Of a stretch of DNA of 64,000 bases, positions 43,022 to 52,838 are shown piece after piece (within the stretch, counting starts at the first letter, position 1; the number at the start of each line of letters is the position of its first letter). The stretch covers positions 99,258-163,257 of the forward strand of contig JAUIFJ010000006.1 of assembly GCA_030429345.1 (NCBI GenBank), written 5' to 3'. The DNA is from a bacterium (GTDB lineage Bacteria; CAIWAD01). The notes below the pieces were generated by a model, which searched no databases, had not been told where the DNA came from, and saw nothing but the letters and a program-made list of their open reading frames with translations. The position numbers were made by a program, and so were the translations under genes.

Positions 43022-43078
43022 GCAGGGATTCGTCCCTGCGTGCTAGAGAGAGAACGGGAGGGCATCTGCCCTCCCGTT
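43022..43078 (-). terminator. Two hairpins downstream of the second paralogue
   Basis: Stem AACGGGAGGGC/GCCCTCCCGTT (43053-43063 and 43068-43078) nearly copies the terminator at 42083. A second stem, GCAGGGA/TCCCTGC with a TTCG loop (43022-43039), follows on the minus strand. Together they probably end transcription of the 43102-43821 gene. Confidence 0.75.
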
Positions 43079-43101
43079 TCGAGACTCTTGCTGGATGCGC
43101 G

Positions 43102-43821
43102 CTACTTGACCAGCATCAATTTTTGTGTGCTCTGGCCGCGCTCGGTCTGCAGGCGGGCGATGTAGAGGCCCGATGGCTGGTTGCCGGCCTCGAAGACGAC
43201 CTCGTGCTCTCCCCGCGAGAGCATGCCGTCCAGCAGGCGTGAGACAAGGCGGCCCTTCACGTCGTATACGGCCAGGCTGACTGAGCCCGTCTCGGGCAGG
43301 GTAAAGCCGAGCGTTGTCGAAGGATTGAAAGGATTGGGCACGGGCGCCTGCAGGGCGAAGGCCAATGGCAGTTCCCGGGCTCCTGCAGTCGGGTCATCGA
43401 GCAGGGTCAACGTGATGCTGCCCCGGTTGTCACCGCAGGGTGTGTCGAAAATGAAAAAGGTCACAAGACTGGCCACAGGCAGCTCGAAGTCGAAGACTTC
43501 GCCGCTGGCATCCGCGGAGGCCGCGGCCAGCGAGGGATACTGCAGGCCGGTGGACCAGCTCAGCATGTCGCCGGTTGCATGCACATAGCCTTGGATCGTG
43601 GCGCGCCACGCCGTGCCACCGCTCTGGGCGTCCGAACTCCAGTACGAGTGCCCACCGCTTTCCCAGCGAATCGGGTTCAGGCCGGCCTCGAGGAAGTAGG
43701 TCGGCCCGCCAAAGTAGGGGGTCTGCCCGCAGTTCGATGCGGGATTGACCATGAAGGTCTCATCGGCGAGAACGGATCCGGACAACAGATGGACCAGGGA
43801 TGCAAGCAGCAGGGCTTTCAT
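43102..43821 (-). CDS. Secreted protein with C-terminal sorting-like domain, tandem paralogue 2
   Basis: 239 residues from the ATG at 43821 (AAGGAG upstream); in-frame codons before it carry no signal peptide, so they are left out. Same plan as its neighbour: signal peptide (LLLASLVHLLSGSVLA), the central domain (IRWESGGHSYWSSD identical, GYVHATGDMLSWS, VTFFIFDTPCGDNRGSITLT) and the end domain (NPFNPSTTLGFTLPETG ... LMLVK). The two proteins look about two-thirds identical along their whole length. Four cysteines are conserved (SNCGQTP/SDCGTAD and the CGDNRG block), suggesting one disulfide. Probably surface-exposed. Confidence 0.75.
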   Translation of the reverse strand: MKALLLASLVHLLSGSVLADETFMVNPASNCGQTPYFGGPTYFLEAGLNPIRWESGGHSYWSSDAQSGGTAWRATIQGYVHATGDMLSWSTGLQYPSLAAASADASGEVFDFELPVASLVTFFIFDTPCGDNRGSITLTLLDDPTAGARELPLAFALQAPVPNPFNPSTTLGFTLPETGSVSLAVYDVKGRLVSRLLDGMLSRGEHEVVFEAGNQPSGLYIARLQTERGQSTQKLMLVK

Positions 43822-44034
43822 GTGGGACTCCTTCTTCCCGCGCTGGTCGGAATCCGGCACAGGTGAACAGGGCATTGTCCTGCGACCGAATGCAAGCGCT
43901 TGTTTTCTAGAATTGTCGTTTCAGGGCAACGTCACACCACGCAACAACGGTGCCAGCCGGCGAAGCCTGGTGTTGGCGGAAGAAGGATGGGACTCTTCGG
44001 GGGCAGCCGCCATAGGGCATCTGCCGCAGGAAGC

Positions 44035-45732
44035 CTACTTGAGCAGCAACAGCTTCTGGTTGGCCTGGCCGAAAGGAGTTGTCACGCGCACCGTGTAGAA
44101 GCCGCTGGCCAGGCGGGCACCGCCGAAGGCCACGCGGCCTTCTCCGGCCGGATGTTCGCCCTCGTGCAGGAGGCCGACCCGGCGACCGGCCAGGTCGTAT
44201 ATGGCGATCGTCAGCGGCATGGAGCGTTCCAGCCGGAAGGGAATCCAGGTCTGGCCGTTGAAGGGGTTGGGACGGGCCGGCAGCAGCGCGAAGACCTGCG
44301 GCTGCATCACGCGGGATCCGTCGACCGCGACGCCCGGCAGGCCCAGCAGGCGGATGTCGTCGATGTACCAGCCTTCGGCGGTGGTGCCCGTGTCGCTGCC
44401 GAAACGGAAGGCGATGCGCACGTTCTGGCCGGCGAATTCGCGCAGATCGAAGGAGGCTTCCCGCCAGTCGTGTTCTCCGCTGTAACACGGAGTGCCGCCG
44501 GCGAAGGGATGGCTGGCCGGACTGCCGCCGCCCGACCGGTAGCGGAAGTGGGCGGGATAGTCCTCGCGCGGGGTGAGCTGAACCCAGGTGAAGCCGTCAT
44601 CGCTGCTGAGTTCGACGAACCCTCCGTCATAGGCGGAATCGGGCCAGGTGCTGGAGGTCTCCGCTTCCATGCGATGGCGAAAATGCAGCAGGGCAAACTC
44701 CGGCAGCTGCGTTTCAGGACAGATCAGCCGTCCATGAGCGCTGTCGCTGTAGTCGCCGCCGCCTGTATCACCGAACTTCCAGGCCGTCGAGGGGCTCTGG
44801 CTGTCTTCCGTGCTCAGGTGCCAGTCGTTCGCGCCCTCGTCCACGCCGAAATGGCTCCAGCCGGGAGCGCCGTCTTCCAGGTCCCAGCTTGCAAGGACCT
44901 CCCGGTTGCCGATCTGCAAGCTCAGGGCATCCTCGAACTCAAGCGAATCACAGGACAGGGCAAGCGCGATCGGAATCTCCGCCAGGGCGGGTGCCTCGGC
45001 ATCGATCAGCAGAACCAGGGGGCTGTCACACGCTCCGCTGGCACCGGCGCCCATGTCGGGGCAGGTCAGGGCATTCTCAATCCAGCTGATCCACGGACTT
45101 TCGCTGGAAGCCTGCACCACGATCCCCTCTGCGCGAAGGCTTCCCGTGTTGCGCAGAATGGGCAACAGGCTGATCTGTTCTCCCGGCTCGGCAACACCGT
45201 CCCCGTCATCGTCCTCTACGATCTGCCAGTCGTCCAGGACCAGTTCAGGACGCCCCAGGCCTTCCTGGCTCAGGATTTCCAGCGCGGTCGTCTGCCCGTC
45301 CACGCTCGTGCCCTGGAAGGCCCCCACGTAGAGGCGGGCCTCCCCCGAACCGGAGTCCGGCGCGGTCCACAGGAAGCCGGCGGTCGACTGGTTGTAGGAC
45401 GACAGCCGAATGCCGTTGGCTTCTCCCTCGGTAGAATACAGAGCCGTCCCGCTGAAGGGCGCCAGTTCACCCGCAAGCTGGGTTCCCGTTCCAAGACGAC
45501 AGGAGGCATTGAAGTTGTTGATCGAGGGGAAGCCGTTGCTCTCGATCAGCACCAGGTAGGTCGCGCCGGGTTCGTAGAGAGCCGGAAAGCCCTGGATTCC
45601 GACCGTGCCCTCCGCGCCCCCATGACAGGAGATCGCGCAGGTCTGCCGACCGGGCGCGCCGGAATAGCCGGTGAAGTTGGAGCGGGCTTCCACCAGGGAA
45701 GCCAGAAGCAGGAGCAGCAGGACAAGGCGCAC
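44035..45732 (-). CDS. Secreted Reeler/choice-of-anchor-V protein with MAM-like region and sorting-like end
   Basis: 565 residues from the GTG at 45732, placed 4 bases after TGGAGG and starting a signal peptide (RLVLLLLLLASLVEA). The first domain begins NFTGYSGAPGRQTCAISCHGG and looks like the choice-of-anchor-V/Reeler-type domain; its CAISCH is a CX3CH variant of a heme-c site. A later jelly-roll region (LLHFRHRMEAETSSTW, DDGFTWVQLTP, RIAFRFGSDTGTTAEGWYID) resembles MAM/choice-of-anchor-J domains. The last 85 residues are the FlgD/T9SS-like domain (PARPNPFNGQTWIPF ... NQKLLLLK). A calcium-type DDDGDGVAEPGE loop lies mid-protein. Function unknown. Confidence 0.75.
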   Translation of the reverse strand: MRLVLLLLLLASLVEARSNFTGYSGAPGRQTCAISCHGGAEGTVGIQGFPALYEPGATYLVLIESNGFPSINNFNASCRLGTGTQLAGELAPFSGTALYSTEGEANGIRLSSYNQSTAGFLWTAPDSGSGEARLYVGAFQGTSVDGQTTALEILSQEGLGRPELVLDDWQIVEDDDGDGVAEPGEQISLLPILRNTGSLRAEGIVVQASSESPWISWIENALTCPDMGAGASGACDSPLVLLIDAEAPALAEIPIALALSCDSLEFEDALSLQIGNREVLASWDLEDGAPGWSHFGVDEGANDWHLSTEDSQSPSTAWKFGDTGGGDYSDSAHGRLICPETQLPEFALLHFRHRMEAETSSTWPDSAYDGGFVELSSDDGFTWVQLTPREDYPAHFRYRSGGGSPASHPFAGGTPCYSGEHDWREASFDLREFAGQNVRIAFRFGSDTGTTAEGWYIDDIRLLGLPGVAVDGSRVMQPQVFALLPARPNPFNGQTWIPFRLERSMPLTIAIYDLAGRRVGLLHEGEHPAGEGRVAFGGARLASGFYTVRVTTPFGQANQKLLLLK

Positions 45733-45978
45733 GGGACCTCCAGAAAAGGATGCTTGAAGGTGCGGAAGCGAAGAGTCGAATGACTTGACGCAGGACAAAG
45801 GCAACTGGGACAGAGTGGCAGTCGACCGGCATCCGTTTTCAGGATGTGCAGTACCTGGACTAGTTCTGTAGTGGTTGCCTTAGCAAGGGGGACGTGAATC
45901 GATCCCCCGGCAGCGAAGAGCGACTTCATTTGCTACCATTCGGAAAACAGCATCTGTGAGAATGAAAGACTTCGACCG

Positions 45979-48432
45979 ATGCGCTACCTCCTCCTTTCCT
46001 CCTTCTACTGCCTGGTGTCTTCCTGCAGAGCAGTCTCTGCCGAAGCTTTCTATGATCTGGAGTTCCGGCAGACGCTCCTTCCGCAGATCGAAGCGGGCTA
46101 CCGCACATTGTGTACATCGGATCTCAATCGCGACGGCCAGCAGGACATCCTGATCAGCGCCAGGGGGCAGCAGTCCCTGTGGCTTCTTCTACTACAGGAG
46201 GAAATCGGGCGTTTCCGGCCGATTCATCTGGTTGACATGCCGGCTGAAGTGCAGATCGTGCGTGCCGACGCATGGACCCATCCAGTCTCACAAGAGCCTG
46301 AAATCCTGCTCTCTACAAGCGGTTCCAGGCTACAGTACCTCCACCTGCACTCCACCGAGTTCACCGTGCTTGACAGCGCAAGCTGGCACTGGTCTCCCCA
46401 GTCCTACAGTGCGCTCGACTTTGACGGAGACGGCAGAATGGATGTCCTTGGAGCGATCCGGACCGAGGATGATACGCTTCGCATCCGGTTCCTGGAGGGT
46501 TTGCGTCCCGAGAACGAGGCTGTTGACCGGTTCAGGATGATGTGGGAGGAGGAGTGGTTCCTGCATCACTTCTTCCGCTCGACGACACGGACGCTGGACC
46601 TCTTCGACACGAACCGGGACGGATACAAGGACATCCTCTTCACGGCGGATCACACGGATGGAACTCAGCTCTATCGGATCGAGTACGACCCGGGTTCCTC
46701 GCGCTTCTCCACGGACATCGATACTATCGAAATCGACGAGTTCAGCACCATGGAGCCCTTCCGGATCGAGGTTGTGCAGTCCGAATGGAATGATGTGATC
46801 GAAGAGAAGGTGATCCTCTACGGCGGGGAGCAAGGCGAATCCCTCGACCTCCTTTCGATGGGGGAAACGGGTGCCCTGTATCTCTCGCATCGCTTCTACA
46901 TTCATTCGATCCCGGAACTCCCCTCTTCCTGGAGTCCCTCCACCGCCTTTACGATGCGGGAGGATCCAACCGGGTATCCTGCCCTGGTTCTTGACGGCTA
47001 CCCTACCCCCCGGACCGTCGTGCTGGATCTCGAATCGGAGAATTATCCATACAATGCGATGGGCTTCGGCGGCTATTCCTGGCGCGTTCCACTGGCTGTA
47101 CGACATGACAACAGGCTCACGGCCCTGTATCCGGGAGATACGAGCCTGATGCTTTATACCCTCGATTCCCGCGGAACGGACTCCCGAAGGCTGCTGCCCT
47201 TTCCGGAGTTCTCGCCCTTGTGCCTGTTCTCGCAAGTGGAAAGCGACATCCAGCTTCTTGATTTCAATGCGCAAATGCAGGACCTGCGCCTGATCGGCGC
47301 GGATCTGTATTCGCCGTGGATCACGGTGTCGAAGGTCTTCGAGGGCGGTATGCAGTATTGGTCTACAAATCCGGGAGCGGTCTTTCCCGACTTCCGTGCC
47401 GCTTTCTTCTCGGGGGGCACGGCCTTCGAGATCTGGAACGATGAGGGCCTTGACCTGCGGGAAGTCGAGTTCGGCCGGGGCTTTCCCGACTACCAGGTGG
47501 CTTTGCTGCGCCCTGGCTGGAACAACTACAGCTTCCGCTCGGGCACCTTGCCGAACACGCTGGCGATCCGGGACATCCGCGAGACCTACTACTGGACACT
47601 TCCGTTTGCGGATCCGGAGACCGGGCGAAACGAGGCCTATCTCTGGCAACCGGGCAGCGGCGTCTACAACGACCTGCTGCTGGCGGACGACGATGCGATC
47701 TGGCTGGCTGGAGAAGGCCCGGCCGAATTCGGAGCGCCCTTCATGCTTCGCTGGACCATCCCGGCAGCGGGACTGGAGGATCCGGTGATCCGCGTCTTCG
47801 AGAACGAGCTGGTCATCCATGATGAACGCAGCGGCTTTTTGCTACATGGACCCTATCCGCTTCGCCAACCAGGCGAGGCGACCATCCTGCGGCAACCCTC
47901 GGAAGCATGGATCCATGATCTGGCCCTAGCGGACCTTGATCGCGACGGGGACCTGGATCTTCTCTGCAGCGTGAAAGAGGAAGGCCTGATCCTCTACGAG
48001 CGGGAGAGCGCCGAGCTGGGTTTTCTGCCCTTCGTGACGATCGATCCGGACATTGATCCATTGCGGATCTGGACCATCGAACAGTCCGGTGACACACAGG
48101 TGGATGTGCTCGCCTGGGACGGAGAACTCCTGCATCTGGCAGGAAGTACCGAGCAACAGATACGGGACTCCCGTGTCCGGGTAGCCCACATTCATCCCAA
48201 TCCGGCCACTACCGTCGCACAATGCCGGATTCCCTGCGATGCCGATGAATTGCTGTCGATTCGGCTGTTCAATCTTCTCGGCCAGACGGTCTACCGGGAA
48301 CGGCGCGCCAGCGGGCAAGGTGGGATCATCGACCTGCAGATCCCGACCAGCTCCCTGCCCTCCGGCAAGTACTTCATGGAAGTGCGCGGACGCAAGCAGC
48401 TGCATCTCGCGCCCTTTGTCGTGCTCCGCTGA
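45979..48432 (+). CDS. Secreted FG-GAP/VCBS-repeat protein with sorting-like end
   Basis: 817 residues with a signal peptide (YLLLSSFYCLVSSCRAVSA). Calcium-binding FG-GAP-type loops are spread through the chain: DLNRDGQQDI, DFDGDGRMDV, DTNRDGYKDI and DLDRDGDLDL, as in integrin-like propellers. The last 80 residues begin HIHPNPATTVAQCRIPCDAD and end HLAPFVVLR, a T9SS-like module. It is the only plus-strand member of this secreted cluster and is divergent from the Reeler-type gene (246-bp gap). A strong hairpin lies 60 bases past its stop. Confidence 0.8.
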   Translation: MRYLLLSSFYCLVSSCRAVSAEAFYDLEFRQTLLPQIEAGYRTLCTSDLNRDGQQDILISARGQQSLWLLLLQEEIGRFRPIHLVDMPAEVQIVRADAWTHPVSQEPEILLSTSGSRLQYLHLHSTEFTVLDSASWHWSPQSYSALDFDGDGRMDVLGAIRTEDDTLRIRFLEGLRPENEAVDRFRMMWEEEWFLHHFFRSTTRTLDLFDTNRDGYKDILFTADHTDGTQLYRIEYDPGSSRFSTDIDTIEIDEFSTMEPFRIEVVQSEWNDVIEEKVILYGGEQGESLDLLSMGETGALYLSHRFYIHSIPELPSSWSPSTAFTMREDPTGYPALVLDGYPTPRTVVLDLESENYPYNAMGFGGYSWRVPLAVRHDNRLTALYPGDTSLMLYTLDSRGTDSRRLLPFPEFSPLCLFSQVESDIQLLDFNAQMQDLRLIGADLYSPWITVSKVFEGGMQYWSTNPGAVFPDFRAAFFSGGTAFEIWNDEGLDLREVEFGRGFPDYQVALLRPGWNNYSFRSGTLPNTLAIRDIRETYYWTLPFADPETGRNEAYLWQPGSGVYNDLLLADDDAIWLAGEGPAEFGAPFMLRWTIPAAGLEDPVIRVFENELVIHDERSGFLLHGPYPLRQPGEATILRQPSEAWIHDLALADLDRDGDLDLLCSVKEEGLILYERESAELGFLPFVTIDPDIDPLRIWTIEQSGDTQVDVLAWDGELLHLAGSTEQQIRDSRVRVAHIHPNPATTVAQCRIPCDADELLSIRLFNLLGQTVYRERRASGQGGIIDLQIPTSSLPSGKYFMEVRGRKQLHLAPFVVLR

Positions 48433-48492
48433 CCTGTCGTTCTTCGCGAAACGGGAGGTGCCGCTCCGGACAAGACGAAAGCCAGGAACGAG

Positions 48493-48524
48493 AAACGCCC
48501 GCCGGAAGCAACCGGCGGGCGTTT
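48493..48524. terminator. Bidirectional terminator between convergent genes
   Basis: AAACGCCCGCCGG pairs perfectly (13 bp) with CCGGCGGGCGTTT around AAGCAA. It serves the plus-strand FG-GAP gene and, from the other side, isocitrate dehydrogenase; each has A or T residues at its foot. Confidence 0.85.
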
Positions 48525-48545
48525 GCAATCCTGCCTTCGGGAAAA

Positions 48546-50771
48546 CTAGCTCATCCCGTCGATGATCGCGTTCCAGGTGGCGCTTGGACGCATGGCCTTC
48601 TCCAGGGCCGACAGGTCGGGCCGGTAGTAGCCGCCGATTTCCAGGGGCTCGCCCTGGGCGGCATCCAGTTCCTGCAGGATCTTCTCTTCGGCAGCGGCCA
48701 GCTTTTCGGCCAGCGGCGCGAAGGTGGCGGCCAGCTTCTTGTCCTCGTCCTGTTCGGCCATCGCCCGGGCCCAGAACAGGCTCAGGTAGAAATGGCTGCC
48801 GCGATTGTCCAGCTGGTGCACCTTGCGCAGCGGGGACTTGCCTTCTTCCAGCACCCGGCCGATGGCCGTGTCCAGGGCCTTGGCCAGCACTCCCGCCGCC
48901 GGCTGGCTGCTGCGCGTCGCCAGGTCTTCCAGGCTGACGGCCAGGGCCAGGAACTCGCCCAGGCTGTCCCAGCGCAGGTGCCCTTCCTGCACGAACTGCT
49001 GCACATGCTTGGGCGCGCTGCCGCCGGCGCCCGTCTCGTAGAGGCCGCCTCCGGCCAGCAGGGGCACGATGGACAGCATCTTGGCGCTGGTGCCCAGTTC
49101 GAGAATCGGGAAGAGGTCCGTCAGGTAGTCGCGCAGCACATTGCCGGTGACGCTGACCGTGTCCTCCCCCTTGCGCGCGCGCTCCATGCTCAGGCGGATC
49201 GCCTCGACGGGCGGCAGAATGCGCAGGTCCAGGCCCTGGGTGTCGTGATCCTTCAGGTAGCGCTCGACCAGGGTGATCAGGTTGGCGTCATGGGCCCGGC
49301 GATTGTCCAGCCAGAAGATTGCCGGACTGCCCGTGCGGCGGGCGCGTTTGACGGCCAGGCGGACCCAGTCGCGGATCGCCACGTCCTTCGTCTGGCACAT
49401 GCGCCAGACATCGCCCTGCTCGACGCGGTGCTCGAGCAGCACGTCGCCGCCGGCATCCAGCACGCGGATCACGCCGTCGCCCGGCGCCTGGAAGGTCTTG
49501 TCGTGGCTGCCGTACTCCTCGGCCTTCTGGGCCATCAGTCCCACGTTGCTGACATTGCCCATGGTGGCCGGATCAAAGGCGCCGTGCTCGCGGCAGAAAG
49601 CCATGCATTCCTGGTATATGCCGGCGTAGCAGCGATCCGGGATCAGCGCCAGGGTGTCGGCCAGCTGGCCGTCGGGGCCCCACATCTGCCCCGAACTGCG
49701 GATCATCGCCGGCATCGAGGCGTCGATGATGATGTCGCTGGGCACATGCAGGTTGGTGATGCCGCGGTCCGAATCGACCATGGCCAACGGCGGACGCTGC
49801 TCATAGACGCTGCGCAGGTCCTGCTCCAGGGACTGCTTCTCGGCGGCCCTCAGTCCTTCCAGCTTCTTTTCCAGATCACCCACGCCCATGTTGGGATTGA
49901 AGCCCATGGAGTCCAGTTTCGCGCTGTGCTTTTCAATGAAGGGCGCGTAATACTCCCTGACCGCGCAGCCGAAGAAGACAGGGTCGCTGACTTTCATCAT
50001 GGTCGCCTTGAGGTGCAGGCTGAGCAGCAGGCCCTCGCGGCGGGCGCGCTCGATGCTCTTGCCGTAGAAGGCGCGCAGCTTGCGCAGGCTCATGCGGGAG
50101 CTGTCGATCACCTCGCCCTGCAGCAGCGGCAGGCCCTCGCGCAGCAGCACGCGCTCGCCGGAGGCGCTGGTGAATTCGATGCGCACGCTTCCTTCCCGCT
50201 GCATCACGTGGCTCAGCTCGCTGCCGTAGTAGTCGCCGTCTTCCATGTGCGCCACCCGGGAACGGGATTCGCTGCTCCAGGCGCCCATGCGATGCGGGTG
50301 GGCCTGGGCGTAGGCCTTGACCGCGCGGGCCACCCGGCGGTCGCTGTTGCCTTCGCGCAGGACCGGGTTGACAGCGCTGCCCAGCACGCGGGCATAGCGT
50401 TGACGCGTTTCCTTGTCGGCTTCGCTTTGCTCCTCCTCCGGGTAGTCCGGCAGGGCGAAGCCCTGGCCCTGCAGCTCGGCGATCGCCGCTTTCAGCTGGG
50501 GCACGGAGGCGCTGATGTTGGGCAACTTGATGATGTTGGCTTCCGGCGTCTTGGCCAGTTCGCCCAGTTCGGCCAGGTCGTCGCTCTGCTGCTGCTCCGC
50601 TTGCAGATGCTCCGGAAATGCGGCCAGGATGCGCGCCGCCAGGCTGATGTCGCGGGTTTCGACGGCCACGCCGGCGCTGCGGCTGAAGGCGCGGATGACG
50701 GGCAACAGGGACTGGGTCGCCAGGTAGGGCGCTTCGTCGGTGAAGGTATAGAGGATCTTGGGGGTCGCCAT
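48546..50771 (-). CDS. icd: NADP-dependent isocitrate dehydrogenase, monomeric type
   Basis: Oxidises isocitrate to 2-oxoglutarate with NADP in the TCA cycle. The product is 741 residues, the classic length of the monomeric enzyme (Azotobacter type), unrelated in size to the dimeric 45-kDa form. It begins [20 protein letters not shown]. Conserved blocks include the substrate-loop NTNS-like region [12 protein letters not shown], the metal/substrate segment [20 protein letters not shown] and [20 protein letters not shown] then AGIYQ, and [21 protein letters not shown]. It is transcribed alone. Confidence 0.96.
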   Translation of the reverse strand: MATPKILYTFTDEAPYLATQSLLPVIRAFSRSAGVAVETRDISLAARILAAFPEHLQAEQQQSDDLAELGELAKTPEANIIKLPNISASVPQLKAAIAELQGQGFALPDYPEEEQSEADKETRQRYARVLGSAVNPVLREGNSDRRVARAVKAYAQAHPHRMGAWSSESRSRVAHMEDGDYYGSELSHVMQREGSVRIEFTSASGERVLLREGLPLLQGEVIDSSRMSLRKLRAFYGKSIERARREGLLLSLHLKATMMKVSDPVFFGCAVREYYAPFIEKHSAKLDSMGFNPNMGVGDLEKKLEGLRAAEKQSLEQDLRSVYEQRPPLAMVDSDRGITNLHVPSDIIIDASMPAMIRSSGQMWGPDGQLADTLALIPDRCYAGIYQECMAFCREHGAFDPATMGNVSNVGLMAQKAEEYGSHDKTFQAPGDGVIRVLDAGGDVLLEHRVEQGDVWRMCQTKDVAIRDWVRLAVKRARRTGSPAIFWLDNRRAHDANLITLVERYLKDHDTQGLDLRILPPVEAIRLSMERARKGEDTVSVTGNVLRDYLTDLFPILELGTSAKMLSIVPLLAGGGLYETGAGGSAPKHVQQFVQEGHLRWDSLGEFLALAVSLEDLATRSSQPAAGVLAKALDTAIGRVLEEGKSPLRKVHQLDNRGSHFYLSLFWARAMAEQDEDKKLAATFAPLAEKLAAAEEKILQELDAAQGEPLEIGGYYRPDLSALEKAMRPSATWNAIIDGMS

Positions 50772-51056
50772 AGGGAGTTCCCGAGCTTCGTTTGAGGGTG
50801 TCGACAGCCCGCCAGTTTAACAATGGAAAGGCGCAGATGTTGCTACCCCGCGGATGCCGACAGACCGCCTCCGCTCGAAATCGAATCCAAATTCGATCCC
50901 CTTCCGACGGGGCCCTTCTCCACCCTGCGATTCCGATTCCGAAGGCTCGGCGAATGCATTACAATGAAGGGGAACCGGAAAGTCGGCCTGCCGGCTTCAC
51001 AAGGTCGACGGCGACCCGTGGAAGCCGGCGGACCTGTATACAAACGGGAGGATGTG

Positions 51057-51428
51057 ATGCAGCTCGGAGCGTTTTCGATCAGCCTGGCGGTCAAGGACCT
51101 GGAAGCCTCGCGGCAGTTCTACTACAAGTTCGGCTTCTCGGACAAGGGCGGCGACCCTTCCCAGGGCTGGCTCGTTCTGTCCAACGGGGACACGGTGATC
51201 GGCCTCTTCCAGGGCATGTTCGAGAAGAACATTCTGACCTTCAATCCGGGCTGGGACCAGCAGGCTCAGGCCCTGCCGGAATTCAGCGACGTGCGCGAGC
51301 TTCAGAAGAAGCTCAAGGCCGAAGGTGTGACACTCATCGAGCAAGCCGACGAAAGCGGCAGCGGCCCCGGCTATTTCACCTGCGAGGACCCGGACGGCAA
51401 TCCGATCCTCGTCGACCAGCACGTCTAG
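51057..51428 (+). CDS. VOC-superfamily (glyoxalase/bleomycin-resistance-like) protein
   Basis: 123 residues from the ATG at 51057, which follows GGGAGG by 5 bases; the open frame continues upstream without a better start. One complete betaalphabetabetabeta pair: [18 protein letters not shown] and [16 protein letters not shown]. The metal ligands of true glyoxalases are not all evident. Substrate unknown. The last codons (for ILVDQ) form one arm of a perfect 16-bp inverted repeat that spans the stop codon. GTGTGACA occurs in sense at 51325-51332. Confidence 0.85.
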   Translation: MQLGAFSISLAVKDLEASRQFYYKFGFSDKGGDPSQGWLVLSNGDTVIGLFQGMFEKNILTFNPGWDQQAQALPEFSDVRELQKKLKAEGVTLIEQADESGSGPGYFTCEDPDGNPILVDQHV

Positions 51429-51455
51429 AGAGAATCGTCCTGGTCGACGAGGATC
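51404..51455. terminator. 16-bp perfect hairpin spanning the stop codon
   Basis: GATCCTCGTCGACCAG (51404-51419), inside the coding end, pairs with CTGGTCGACGAGGATC (51440-51455) past the TAG at 51426-51428. ACG/CGT extends the stem inward. No T-run follows; it could act as a terminator/attenuator before the zinc exporter gene. Confidence 0.55.
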
Positions 51456-51488
51456 GTTGTCGATCCCTGTAGACGAGCACCCGGAAAC

Positions 51489-52466
51489 ATGAGCCATCAC
51501 CACCACCATCATCACCACGACCACGGGCACCATCATCCCGACGGGCCTCCCAACAAGGCCTTCGCCATTGGGCTGGTGCTCAACCTGGGCTTCGTGATCG
51601 TCGAGTTCGGCTATGGCGCCTGGGCGGGTTCGCTGGCCCTGGTGGCGGATGCCGGACACAACCTGAGCGACGTGCTCAGCCTGCTGCTGGCCTGGGGCGC
51701 GAGCCTGCTGGCCGGCTTCAGCAGCACGCGCAGGCGCACCTACGGCTACAGCAAGGCGACGGTCTTCGCCAGCCTGCTCAGCGCGCTGCTGCTGCTGGTG
51801 GCCCTGGGCGGCATCGCCTGGGAGGCGCTCGTGCGGCTGCGTCAGCCGGCGCCCGTGGCGGGAGGCGTCGTGATCACCGTGGCTGCCATCGGCGTGGTGA
51901 TCAACACGCTGACGGCCCTGCTCTTCGCAAAGGGCAGCAAGGAGGACCTCAACCTGCGCGGGGTCTACCTGCACATGGCGGCGGATGCCGCCGTTTCCCT
52001 GGGCGTCGTGCTCTCCGGCCTGCTGATCCTGTATACGAACTGGCTCTGGGTCGATCCGGTGGTCAGCCTGGGCATCGTCGTCGTGATCTTCGTCGGCACC
52101 TGGCACCTGCTGCGGGATTCGGCCAACTACGCCATGGACGCCGTGCCGCCGGGAATCGACCTGGACGAGATCCGCGCCCTGCTGCTCGAGCAGCCCGGCG
52201 CGACGGACATCCACGACCTGCATGTCTGGCCGCTGAGCACCACCGAGACCGCCCTCACCGTGCACCTGGTGGTGGATCACGAAGGCATCGACAACGACTT
52301 CCTGCACGGGGTCCAGCTGCAGCTGCAGCAGCGCTTCCGCATCGGCCACGCCACCATCCAGCTGGAACACCGCTCGGGACTCGACGACTGCCTGCTGCAC
52401 GACGGCAAGTGCTGGGACGTGAGACAACCTCGTCCGGGGCAAGGGAAAGGAGTACAGAATGTTTAG
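51489..52466 (+). CDS. Cation diffusion facilitator (CzcD/ZitB-like zinc exporter)
   Basis: 325-residue inner-membrane antiporter exporting Zn2+ or similar ions. The N-terminus is a run of eight histidines followed by DHGHHHPDG, a metal-binding tail. Six helices follow, with the HxxxD zinc sites in DAGHNLSD (helix 2) and HMAADAAVS (helix 5). The cytosolic C-terminal ferredoxin-like domain shows DIHDLHVWPLST and ends in a cysteine/histidine stretch (DDCLLHDGKCWD). The stop overlaps the next gene by 8 bases. GTGAGACA occurs at 52419-52426 using a rare AGA codon. Confidence 0.92.
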   Translation: MSHHHHHHHHDHGHHHPDGPPNKAFAIGLVLNLGFVIVEFGYGAWAGSLALVADAGHNLSDVLSLLLAWGASLLAGFSSTRRRTYGYSKATVFASLLSALLLLVALGGIAWEALVRLRQPAPVAGGVVITVAAIGVVINTLTALLFAKGSKEDLNLRGVYLHMAADAAVSLGVVLSGLLILYTNWLWVDPVVSLGIVVVIFVGTWHLLRDSANYAMDAVPPGIDLDEIRALLLEQPGATDIHDLHVWPLSTTETALTVHLVVDHEGIDNDFLHGVQLQLQQRFRIGHATIQLEHRSGLDDCLLHDGKCWDVRQPRPGQGKGVQNV

Positions 52467-52806
52467 GACGAAAACACCCGCAGAGGCCCAGCAGGCGCTG
52501 CGCATCGACCGCCAGGTGGACCTGGTCAGCGGCGGCCTGCTGCTGCTCTGGACCGGGCTGCTGATGCTGCTCGAGACCGGCTGGGGAACGGGCCTGACCG
52601 GCGTCGGCCTGATCCTGCTCGGCGAACAGGCGGCGCGCTGGCGCTACGGCCTGGCCTCCGACCTGTTCTGGGTGCTGGCCGGCGTGCTGCTGATCGCGGG
52701 TGGCATCTCCCTGCTCAGCGGGCTGGGGCACGGCCTGGTGGCGATCCTGCTGCTGGCCATCGGCGCCCTGCTGCTGCTGGCCGCCTTCAAGGGGCGGCAG
52801 GCCTGA
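52459..52806 (+). CDS. Small membrane protein of unknown function
   Basis: 115 residues with a good ribosome site (AAAGGAG) inside the end of the zinc exporter gene. Four hydrophobic segments (LVSGGLLLLWTGLLMLLE, GVGLILLGEQAA, LFWVLAGVLLIAGGISLL, LVAILLLAIGALLLLAAF) separated by short loops. No family recognised. The overlap with the exporter suggests joint expression, which could mean a link to metal handling, but nothing in the sequence shows it. Confidence 0.7.
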   Translation: MFRTKTPAEAQQALRIDRQVDLVSGGLLLLWTGLLMLLETGWGTGLTGVGLILLGEQAARWRYGLASDLFWVLAGVLLIAGGISLLSGLGHGLVAILLLAIGALLLLAAFKGRQA

Positions 52807-52838
52807 GGCTTCGTCCTCGAGGATCGAAAGGACCTCTC

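Noticed and set aside
51489..51530. Histidine run as a vector His-tag contaminant
   Set aside because: It is followed in frame by a complete CDF exporter, and His-rich N-termini are normal in that family.
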